In this document: piece after piece, positions 1 through 6,806 of the stretch | Numbering within the stretch: the first letter of the stretch is position 1 | Layout: every line of letters begins with the position of its first letter | Assembly (NCBI GenBank): GCA_036501085.1 | Contig: DASYAZ010000076.1 | Coordinates: forward strand, 1-17,836 | Direction: 5' to 3' | DNA length: 17,836 nt | Source: GCA-003244245 sp036501085 | GTDB lineage: Bacteria > Actinomycetota > Actinomycetes > Mycobacteriales > Pseudonocardiaceae | Program-made: the position numbers and the translations under genes | The notes under the pieces: model-generated | What the model was told of the DNA's origin: nothing | The model's database searches: none | The model's input: the letters and a program-made list of their open reading frames with translations, nothing else

Positions 1-2
1 AG

Positions 3-2333
3 GGACTTGTGCGGCGCACCGAACGGGACAGCGGTGGCTGGGCTCTTGTGCGTCCGTTGCAGGACTTCTTCGAGCACGAGGCGGCGCCGTCCTCCAGTGA
101 GCGGACGGCATTGCATCTGAAGGCGGCTGAAGAGTGCATCAAGCGGGGGGCACTGGCCGAGGCCCTGCGACATCTGCTTGCAACGGGTGATCACGCGACG
201 TGCGTCTCGCTCCTGGCCGATCATGGCAGTGTGATGGTGGAACGTGGCGAACTCGACGCCGTGTTGCAGGCCGCCGAGTTCCCCGCCGAGTACCTCGAGG
301 ACCCGCGCATCCACCGAGTTCTCGGGCAGGCGCAGCAGGTGCGCGGGCAGTGGACGCAGGCACTGCAGCACTTCCAGCGCGCCGCCCACAACCGAGACGA
401 GCTGGAGCCCGCGCTGGCCTGGGGTGTCGGTCTTATCGCTTTCGCTCAGGGCGAGTTCGCCGGGGTCCAAGCCCTGACCCGGCGAACCCGGCTGGACCGG
501 GAGGATTCGCTCGATGAGACGCGGGTGCTGGCGCTAGCCGCGAGCGCCCACCGGATGACCGGTGACCTCGTGAGTCTGCGGAAGATGGCGCTTCAAACAC
601 GTGCCGCAGCCCGACGGTGCGATGATTCCCACGCGTGGTCCAGCGCCCACCACGTGTTCGCACTCCTGGCAGCCGCCGAGGGCGACTGGCGGCAGGCCGA
701 TGCCCACTACACCGACGCCCTGCGCAGCGCCCAAGCGTGCGAGGACCTGCTCCAGATGGCGTGGACTCGGACTTGGCAGGCATTTCACCGGTTCGAAGCG
801 GGTGCGCCCCGTCATGCGCTGGCCGACGCCCAGATCGCGTTGAACCTCAGCGAACGATGCGACAACCCGTTTCTCGTCGCGCATGCACTGACCACCCGCG
901 GCCGCGCCCGCGGGCGCCTGGGGATGCTGGAGGGGGCGGCAGGCGACTTCGCCACAGCGATCGACCTCTTCCAGCGCATCGGCTCCCGATTTCTGGCCTG
1001 GCCACTGTGCGGCCTGGGTGATCTACATCGGACCAGGGGTCATCGGGTGCGAGCCCGGGCGGCGTACGAGGAAGCCCTGTCGCTCGCCGAGCCCTGCCAC
1101 GACGTGTTTGGCCTCGGTTCGGCACTAATCGGTCTCGCGCGCATCGCTGCAGCTGATGATCTGCAGCTCGCTCGGGAGCGTGCAGACCGGGCTGTGGAGT
1201 TGGGGGAGGAACTTCGCAAGGTCCCGGCATTCCTGACCCGTGGCTGGGTCGAGTTGATGGACGGGGACCGCCACGGCGCCTCAGCGGATGCCAATCGGGC
1301 TGCTGTGGCCGCCCGGCAACGGCGGGACAACCCAGGACTGGCCGAGGCCATCACCCTGGGCGCGCTGGCCTCCAGCGATCCCGCCGTGGACGCCACTCCA
1401 CTGCAGGAGGCCATCGACATCTGGCAGGAGACGGGCTGCCGCCTCGAGGAAGCCGCGACCAGAGTCGTGGCCGCTCGCCTCAGCGCGCCCATTCCCCACC
1501 TCGACGTCCACCTCGCCTACCAGATACTTCGGGACCACGGCGTCGACGTCGAGTTGCGGCTCGTCGCCGGACCGCTCGGCGTGCTGGTCCGTTCTGCGCC
1601 CGCAGTGTTCATCCAGGCCCTTGGGGTGTTCCGGGTGACCCATGACGGGGTCCCGGTTCCGAGTACCGCGTGGAAGTCGAAAAAAGCCCGGGACCTGTTG
1701 AAGATCCTGGTTGCGCGGCGCCGGCCGACTCCTCGCGATCAGCTGAGGGAGCTGTTGTGGCCAGAAGTGGACCCGGCGCTGGCCAGCAACCGACTCTCCG
1801 TGCTGCTCTCCTCAGTCCGCGATGCGCTGCAACCCCAACCCACCGGCGAAAGTCCATTGGTCACCACCGACGGCGCAGTCTCGTTGAATCCCGCCCACGT
1901 CCGCGTCGACGTCGAGGACTTCCTCACTCAAGCCCTCGCTGCCCTCGACGCCGACCGGGCAAAAGAACCGACTGCGGCCGCACAACTCAAGGCCGCCGTC
2001 ACCGCCTACACCGGAGGTTTCCTCGAAGACGACCCCTACCAAGAGTGGGCCAGCCCGATAATCGAAGAGGTACGGACCACCCACATCGCCCTACTTCGGG
2101 CACTGGCTGCACAGCTACGCGACGCCGGCGACACCGACGCGGCCGTGCGCTACACACTGCGCCTACTCGAACAGGACCGCTACGACGAAGAAACCTACCT
2201 CAACCTCATCGCAGTCCTACTCGACGCCGGACGCCTCGGGCAGGCACGCCGACACCACCAGACCTACGCCCGCCGGATGAAAGAGATCGACGTCCGACCA
2301 CGCCCGCTGCCGGACATGACGTCCCGGGATTAG
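3..2333 (+). CDS. Partial ATPase-TPR-BTAD transcriptional regulator (5' end outside window)
   Basis: This is the C-terminal part of a large SARP/MalT-like regulator. The reading frame is open back to the window edge and aligns without a break to the middle of the complete paralogue at 6807-10109 (GLVRR, then SLVRPL/ALVRPL, then FEH), so the GTG at 9 is not the true start. A long alpha-helical TPR-like region covers about nt 60-1580. A winged-helix DNA-binding domain follows at about nt 1600-1890 (TLGVF-like strand, KSKKARDLLKILV, RDQLRELLWP, NRLSVLLSSVRDAL). A bacterial transcriptional activation domain (BTAD) covers about nt 1900-2290 (DVEDFL, GGFLEDDPYQEWA, LLEQDRYDEETY). Known family role: BTAD/wHTH proteins activate promoters, often of secondary-metabolite genes, and the ATPase/TPR part senses a signal. 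The C-terminal position of the DNA-binding part is opposite to AfsR. Target and signal are unknown; control of the former NRPS locus next door is inference. Confidence 0.9.
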   Translation, partial: GLVRRTERDSGGWALVRPLQDFFEHEAAPSSSERTALHLKAAEECIKRGALAEALRHLLATGDHATCVSLLADHGSVMVERGELDAVLQAAEFPAEYLEDPRIHRVLGQAQQVRGQWTQALQHFQRAAHNRDELEPALAWGVGLIAFAQGEFAGVQALTRRTRLDREDSLDETRVLALAASAHRMTGDLVSLRKMALQTRAAARRCDDSHAWSSAHHVFALLAAAEGDWRQADAHYTDALRSAQACEDLLQMAWTRTWQAFHRFEAGAPRHALADAQIALNLSERCDNPFLVAHALTTRGRARGRLGMLEGAAGDFATAIDLFQRIGSRFLAWPLCGLGDLHRTRGHRVRARAAYEEALSLAEPCHDVFGLGSALIGLARIAAADDLQLARERADRAVELGEELRKVPAFLTRGWVELMDGDRHGASADANRAAVAARQRRDNPGLAEAITLGALASSDPAVDATPLQEAIDIWQETGCRLEEAATRVVAARLSAPIPHLDVHLAYQILRDHGVDVELRLVAGPLGVLVRSAPAVFIQALGVFRVTHDGVPVPSTAWKSKKARDLLKILVARRRPTPRDQLRELLWPEVDPALASNRLSVLLSSVRDALQPQPTGESPLVTTDGAVSLNPAHVRVDVEDFLTQALAALDADRAKEPTAAAQLKAAVTAYTGGFLEDDPYQEWASPIIEEVRTTHIALLRALAAQLRDAGDTDAAVRYTLRLLEQDRYDEETYLNLIAVLLDAGRLGQARRHHQTYARRMKEIDVRPRPLPDMTSRD

Positions 2334-2369
2334 CGGCTCTTCGTCCCTGAGCGTGGTGTGCCCCCGTAG

Positions 2370-2669
2370 GACACAGTCTTCGGCCTGGGCCTTCGCGCGC
2401 CGTACCACACGCTGTCGCGCACAGCGGTCCGGGCGATTATGGGCCCAGCCTGCCAGAACGCGAGGCTGCCCCGGGTGAGCGCGCATCGCCTGCGCCACCC
2501 CCTGGCCACCGAGGTACTGCGGTTCGGCGCCGGGTTGACCGAGGTTGGGCAGTTGCTTCGGCACCGCAGCGCGCTGTCCACCACGGTCTACGCCAAAGTC
2601 GACCACACCGCCCTGCGAACACTGGCACGCCCCTGGCCCCTTCCCGCGCCACAGGGTGGCCAGTCATGA
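2370..2669 (+). pseudogene. C-terminal fragment of a tyrosine recombinase (first of a degraded trio)
   Basis: Only the C-terminal part of the catalytic domain remains. Homology is recognisable from about 2379 (LRAPYHTLSRTAVRAIM) through SAHRLRHPLATEVL, GQLLRHRSALSTTVYAKVD and LARPWP. These supply the HxxR box, the second His and the tyrosine nucleophile (VYAKVD) of the XerC/XerD-type integrase family. The N-terminal SAM-like domain and first catalytic Arg are absent. An in-frame TAG at 2367-2369 closes the frame upstream, and the neighbouring regulator stops only 36 bp before this frame opens. The TGA stop (2667-2669) overlaps the ATG of the next recombinase (2666), the coupling expected in tandem recombinase operons. 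Not expected to be active. Confidence 0.8.
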
Positions 2670-3608
2670 CCACGCTGAGAGAACACGCTGAGCGGTACCT
2701 GGCCATGCGCCGTGCCCTGGGGTTCAAGCTCACCCCTGGGGCCCGAAGCTGATGACCTTCATTGCCTATCTCGAATCGCTGGAGCACACCGTCATTACCA
2801 CCGACGACGCCCTCGCCTGGGCAACATCAACGCCCCGGGGCAGCTCCGATTCGGTGCACTAGGCGCGACGCTTGGATGTGGTGCGGATCTTCGCCCGGTA
2901 CCTGAAGGCCGTGGACCCCGCGACCCAGATCCCGCCCGAGGATGTCCTGTCACGCCGTTACCGGCGGATCACCCCCTACCTCTACTCACCCAGCGAGATC
3001 GTCGCACTGCTTCTCGCCGCCGGCTGGCTGTCCCCGCCATTGCGTGCGGCGACCTGGCAAACAACCCCCGGGTCTGCTGACGGTGACGGGCATGCGCGTG
3101 AGCGAGGCATGCCGGCTCGACCGCACCGACGTCAATCTGCGCCACGGTGTGCTCACGGTGCGGGACTCGAAGTTCGGCAAGTCACGCGACATCCCGATCC
3201 ACCCCTCCACCACAGCTGCGTGGGCCGGGTACGCGCTCGTGCGGGATCGGCTCAGGCCCAAGCCGGTAGGGGCCCGGCGTCCTTCGTGCCCACCCGCGGC
3301 ACCCGCCTGGACGCGGCCAACATGTCCCACACCTTCACCCGGCTGCTTACCTCCGCCCGGATCGCCCCGGCCCCGGGCCGTCGCCGGCAACGGATCCATG
3401 ACCTGCGGGACACATTCACGGTGGCCACCTTGCTCAACTGGTACCACGCCGGCGTCGACGTCCAGGCCCGGATGCCGCTGCTGGCCACCTACCTCGGCCA
3501 TATCGACCCGAAGTCGTCGTACTGGTACCTCAGCGGGTCGCCCGAACTGCTGGCCCTGGCCGCCGCACGGCTGGAGCACGCCTTCACCACCAGCAGCGAG
3601 GCCCAGCC
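2666..3608 (+). pseudogene. Frameshifted tyrosine recombinase (second of a degraded trio)
   Basis: A nearly full-length integrase can be reconstructed only by changing frame. It starts MTTLREHAERYLAMRR at 2666 and loses frame near 2730-2745. It continues KLMTFIAYLE and LAWATSTPRGSS to a TAG at 2860-2862, where family members have Trp (VHWARRLD, from memory of the family). It then runs LDVVRIFARYLK, PLRAATWQT, shifts near 3065-3073, reads LLTVTGMRVSEACRL (first catalytic Arg) and DSKFGKSRDIPIH, and shifts back near 3277. It ends with HDLRDTFTVATLL, LLATYLGHIDP and SSYWYL (Tyr nucleophile). The residue after HDLR is Asp where His is usual. With one nonsense codon and three frame changes it is dead. 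No stop codon of its own is seen before the next ATG at 3609. Confidence 0.88.
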
Positions 3609-3655
3609 ATGCCCGCGCGCTCCGAGTCCAGCGACCTGGCGCCACTGCTGGCAGG
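3609..3655 (+). pseudogene. Possible N-terminal stub of a third tandem recombinase
   Basis: ATG at 3609 follows directly on the end of the second recombinase. It reads MPARSESSDLAPLLAGR, which resembles the start of the third protein in tandem integrase trios (short polar leader, then LAPLL). After about 15 residues the homology stops and NRPS sequence begins in another frame. The join is near 3640-3660. The stub is too short to assign firmly; it could be non-coding. Confidence 0.35.
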
Positions 3656-4369
3656 ACGTGGACGAGCGGGCGCTGGAGCAAGCACTAGATATGTTGCTGG
3701 TGCGTCACGACGCGCTCCGCATGCGATTCGGCCAGACCGATGGGCGGTGGCTGCAGGACAACCCCGCTACCGCCCCACCGAGCTTGCTTCACCACTGTGA
3801 TCTGTCAGAGCTTCCTCATGGCAAGCAGCAGGCAACTATTGAGATGGTGGCTAATACCATTCACGCAAGCTTCGACATCGGGCGCGGTCCGCTACTCAAG
3901 GCAGCGTTGTTCGACACCGGGGAGGGGGAAGGTGACTACCTGTTCCTCGCCAGCCGGCTGGCGGGACCTGGTCAAATCGGTACGCCGGCAGCTGCGCGCC
4001 ATCCCGAGCGAGGGATTCGGCTTCGGAGCGCTGCGCTACCTGGGCTCGCCGGCGGCCCGGCAGCGGCTGGCTGGGCCCGGGCCGGGACCGCAGGTGGCGT
4101 TCAACTACCTCGGGCATTGGGAAGCACCTGCCCAGGAACCGGGGCACGGTCTCTACCGGGGTTTGCACGGCTCGGTGGGGCAGGCGCACGATCCCGCCGA
4201 CTCGGGGGCGCACCTGCTGGAGATCGTGGGTGCGGTGCAGGATGGGCAGCTCGGGTTCTCCTGGGTCTACCAGCCAGATCGCCACCATGAGGCCACCGTG
4301 CAGGCGGTGGCCGACGATTTCGCCGAGGCGCTGCGGTGCATCGCCCGAGACTGCCGGGACTCCCGGTGA
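3649..4369 (+). pseudogene. NRPS condensation/epimerization-type domain relic with internal deletion
   Basis: Two separated pieces of one NRPS condensation-superfamily domain are fused. The first (about 3649-3950) reads VDERALEQALDMLLVRHDALRMRF, then LLHHCDLSEL, HASFDIGRGPLLKAALFD and YLFLAS. The second (about 3955-4369), in the next frame, reads RDLVKSVRRQLRAIPSEGFGFGALRYL, then PQVAFNYLG and FSWVY. The ending resembles epimerization or terminal condensation domains. The active-site HHxxxDG segment and roughly the middle third are missing, with a frame change at the join, so it cannot be catalytic. No adenylation, carrier or thioesterase domain is present. Its TGA (4367-4369) overlaps the GTG of the exporter gene (4366), which indicates that an NRPS gene was originally the upstream member of this operon. 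Confidence 0.85.
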
Positions 4370-5646
4370 GCGCAGCGCCCGCGGCGCAGAGCGTTCCGCT
4401 TTCCCGCAACCGCAACTACCAGTTGCTGTGGATCAGCCAGTTGCTCGCCGGCGGCGGCATCAGCGCTTCGGTGATCGCCTTCCCGCTGCTGGTACTGGCA
4501 CTCACCGGCTCGGCGGCGACCTCTGGTCTGGTGCTGGGGACCATCGCGGCAGCGCAGTTGCTGGCCGGGCTGCCCGCCGGAGCGCTGGCGGACCGCTTCG
4601 ATCGCCGGAAGATCATGCTGGCCTGCGAGGCGATCCAGGTGATCGCCGCTGGGAGCCTGGTGGCAGCGCTGTGGTGGGACGTGGCTCGGGTCGCTCAGTT
4701 GCTCGTGGTGAGTGCGGTGATGGGGATCTGCGCCGCGCTGTTCCGGCCGGCCGAAGACGCGAGCCTGCCCCGAGTGGTGCCCTCCGGTCAGCTCTCCACC
4801 GCGGTGGCGCTGAACGTGGCCCGCTCCTCGGTGGGCCAGCTCTCCGGTACCGCGGCGGGCGGTTTCCTGTTCGCGCTCGCCCGGTTCGTGCCGTTCGTCG
4901 CGGACGCGGTGGCTCACGCGGTGTCCTTCGTGCTGCTGGTGTTCCTCCGGATACCTGCTCGGGACACCGCGCCCGCCCCGGAGCATCACCTGGGCCGGGA
5001 CATCGCGGCGGGGCTGCGGTGGGTGTGGGGGCACCGCCACATCCGGGTCACCGCGCTGTGCGCGGTGGTGCTCAACCTGTTCTTCGCCGCCTTCTACCTC
5101 ATCGTCATCGTGCTGGCCCAGTCCCGGGGCGTGCCCTCAGGGCAGATCGGCGTGATGGCGGCGATGCTGGGGGTGGGTGGGCTGCTGGGCGCGCTGGTCG
5201 CCTCGCGCCTCTCCCAGATGATCAGCCCGTACGTCTCGATCATCGCGGTGTTCTGGGTCATGGCGGCCCTCACCCCGGTGGCGACCCTGCTGCACAACGG
5301 CTACCTGCTCGGTGTGCTGTTCGCCGCCATGGCGTTGCTGCCGGCGACCGCGAATACCACGATCATCACGCAGCAGTTACTGCTCACCCCCGACGAGCTG
5401 CGCGGCCGGTTGAGCAGCGTGCTGGCCATCGTCACCGGTGCGGCGGGCGCGCTGGGCCCGATGCTGGGCGGCCTGCTGGCCGGAGCGATCTCCAGCACCC
5501 TCGCGGTGCTGGTGTGCTCCGCCGGTATCGCCGCCGCCGCCCTGGTCGCAACGCTGAGCCCCACCCTGCGCACGTTTCCCCGGAACCCGGTCGGTGCTGC
5601 CGATCACCACGAAGTGCCCCCGGAAGGAGATGGACAAGATGGATGA
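4366..5646 (+). CDS. MFS exporter, EntS-like (MFS_3 type)
   Basis: A 426-residue membrane protein with the hydrophobic pattern of about 12 transmembrane helices. It begins NRNYQLLWISQLLAGGGIS, the usual entry to helix 1 in MFS_3/EntS-type transporters, and has the MFS loop motif GALADRFDRRK at residues 72-82. Known family role: proton-driven export of siderophores or other small molecules across the cytoplasmic membrane. I chose GTG 4366 because it overlaps the stop of the NRPS relic (GTGA) and gives a normal N-terminus; an ATG at 4336 in the same frame would add ten residues with no homology. The stop overlaps the MbtH-like start. The frame is intact although the NRPS is ruined, so it may still export something, or it is an early survivor of a decaying cluster. 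Substrate is unknown. Confidence 0.87.
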   Translation: MSAAPAAQSVPLSRNRNYQLLWISQLLAGGGISASVIAFPLLVLALTGSAATSGLVLGTIAAAQLLAGLPAGALADRFDRRKIMLACEAIQVIAAGSLVAALWWDVARVAQLLVVSAVMGICAALFRPAEDASLPRVVPSGQLSTAVALNVARSSVGQLSGTAAGGFLFALARFVPFVADAVAHAVSFVLLVFLRIPARDTAPAPEHHLGRDIAAGLRWVWGHRHIRVTALCAVVLNLFFAAFYLIVIVLAQSRGVPSGQIGVMAAMLGVGGLLGALVASRLSQMISPYVSIIAVFWVMAALTPVATLLHNGYLLGVLFAAMALLPATANTTIITQQLLLTPDELRGRLSSVLAIVTGAAGALGPMLGGLLAGAISSTLAVLVCSAGIAAAALVATLSPTLRTFPRNPVGAADHHEVPPEGDGQDG

Positions 5647-5845
5647 CGACGCGAGATACGAGGTACTGCGCAACGATGAGGAGCAGTACTCGCTGTGGCT
5701 GGTCGGTCTGGACCCGGGCGGGTGGCACCGGGTGGGCAAGGAGGGCACCAAAGGCGAGTGCTCAGCCTACGTCGACGAAGTGTGGACGGACATGCGCCCG
5801 CGCAGCCTGCGCGAGCAGATGGATCGCGCCCACTCCTCCTCATGA
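5639..5845 (+). CDS. MbtH-like protein
   Basis: A 68-residue protein with the MbtH signature: NDEEQYSLW at the start, GGWHRVG, then WTDMRPRSLREQM. The three conserved Trp residues are present. Leu follows SLW where Pro is usual. Known role: MbtH-like proteins bind NRPS adenylation domains and aid their folding and activity. The ATG at 5639 has GGAAGGAG at 5622-5629, about 9 nt upstream; the in-frame ATG at 5630 lies directly against that Shine-Dalgarno and is less likely. It overlaps the exporter stop by 8 nt (ATGGATGA), so it is probably translationally coupled. No adenylation domain is in the window. If functional it would have to serve an NRPS elsewhere in the genome. Confidence 0.93.
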   Translation: MDDDARYEVLRNDEEQYSLWLVGLDPGGWHRVGKEGTKGECSAYVDEVWTDMRPRSLREQMDRAHSSS

Positions 5846-5873
5846 CCCGATTCCCGCATCCAGCGGGCGCAGC

Positions 5874-5890
5874 GGGCGCAAGCTGCGCCC
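5874..5890. terminator. GC-rich hairpin between convergent mbtH-like and tetR genes
   Basis: GGGCGCA and TGCGCCC form a 7-bp perfect stem with a 3-nt loop, 28 bp after the MbtH-like stop. There is no T-run on either side. It sits between two convergent genes, where a bidirectional terminator would be expected. Assignment is by position and symmetry only. Confidence 0.35.
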
Positions 5891-5986
5891 GATAGCCCCG
5901 CTGAGCCCGCTGAATGCGGAGGGGGAAGGGAAGAGCCGGGCGCTCCCGGGCCAGGTCGGGGGTCCGGCCCAGGAGCGGGGGGCACC

Positions 5987-6640
5987 TTATCGGGTGGGGT
6001 GGGGTCCGCCTACGGGGTGGGTTGGCAGGGGTAGGTGGCCGGCGGGGTGTATCAGCGGGAGCACGACTTCGTCGATGATCTCGATCAACACCTGCTCCGG
6101 TACCGGCGTGCCGTGCACGAGGACATGCTGGCGCAGCAACTCGGGGCCGACGCCGGCGATGCGAGGGGTGAGCGCGCTCGCGCGAACCTCACCGCGTGCG
6201 GCACCGCGGCGGAGCGCCTCGAGAACCACCATGACGCCCGGGTCCACGAAGCGGATCCGGATGATCTCCCTGAGGTCCGGGTTACGAATGACCTCGGCCA
6301 TCAGACCCCGGATCGCCTCACCGGAGGGGCCGTTGAGCATGTGGACGAATCCCTGCAGGCAACCCAGCAGGTCGCCGCGCACACTCCCGGTGTCGGGCAA
6401 CTCGCCGCAGCTGGGAAGGGTGTGATGGACCGCGTCGACGACCAGCTCGGCCCGGCTGGGCCAGCGCCGGTACAGCGACCCCTTGCTCGCCCGGGCCCGG
6501 CCGGCCACCCCCTCCATCGTGAGATCGGCGTAGCCCACCGCCCGCAGCTCGTCGAGAGTGGCCTGGTAGATCGCCGTGTACAGCGCGTCACCGCGCCGCC
6601 GTGGCCCCCGCCGGTAGTCGACTGAAGCGGCGCTGCTCAC
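5987..6640 (-). CDS. TetR/AcrR family transcriptional regulator
   Basis: A protein of about 217 residues with an N-terminal TetR helix-turn-helix. ALYTAIYQATLDELRAVGYADLTMEGVAGRARASKGSLYRRWPSRAELV covers about residues 19-67, with the recognition helix around SKGSLYRRW. The rest is the variable ligand-binding, dimerising C-terminal domain. Known family role: a repressor released by a small ligand, often regulating a nearby transporter. Start choice: GTG at 6640 has GAGG about 8 nt upstream. The frame is also open to a TTG at 6673 (11 more residues), which has no clear ribosome-binding site. It converges on the MFS/MbtH-like operon and lies downstream of the large regulator on the same strand, 133-166 bp away, so it probably has its own promoter. 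Target and ligand unknown. Confidence 0.9.
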   Translation of the reverse strand: MSSAASVDYRRGPRRRGDALYTAIYQATLDELRAVGYADLTMEGVAGRARASKGSLYRRWPSRAELVVDAVHHTLPSCGELPDTGSVRGDLLGCLQGFVHMLNGPSGEAIRGLMAEVIRNPDLREIIRIRFVDPGVMVVLEALRRGAARGEVRASALTPRIAGVGPELLRQHVLVHGTPVPEQVLIEIIDEVVLPLIHPAGHLPLPTHPVGGPHPTR

Positions 6641-6773
6641 CGTCCACACCTCGCGCGCTGTCGGCACTGTCAATTGGCCACTACTCCCCGGGAACCGGAG
6701 CAGTCATTAGAGTACGCCGCGTTTCGCCTGCGGCGCCACCGCGTGGTAAGCGTGTGACCCCGGAGGGTGACAT

Positions 6774-6793
6774 CGCGCCGGTTAACCGGCGCG
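6774..6793. promoter_or_regulatory. 20-nt perfect palindrome between the large regulator and tetR
   Basis: The sequence CGCGCCGGTT/AACCGGCGCG is a perfect 10+10 inverted repeat without a spacer. It lies 13 bp past the stop of the large regulator and about 135 bp upstream of the tetR start. The perfect symmetry suits a dimeric repressor operator (TetR self-control), but position also allows a terminator for the regulator, although no T-run follows on the minus strand. Confidence 0.4.
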
Positions 6794-6806
6794 AGCTGGC
6801 AACTAA

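Noticed and set aside
4230..6425. + strand open frame of 731 codons
   Set aside because: It is the alternative frame of the MFS exporter and the antisense of tetR; composition is Arg/Gly/Pro-rich as expected for shadows.
6669..6674. TTGACA on the minus strand at the tetR start, considered as a -35 box
   Set aside because: No acceptable -10 hexamer at 16-18 nt; it would also lie within or right at the coding start.
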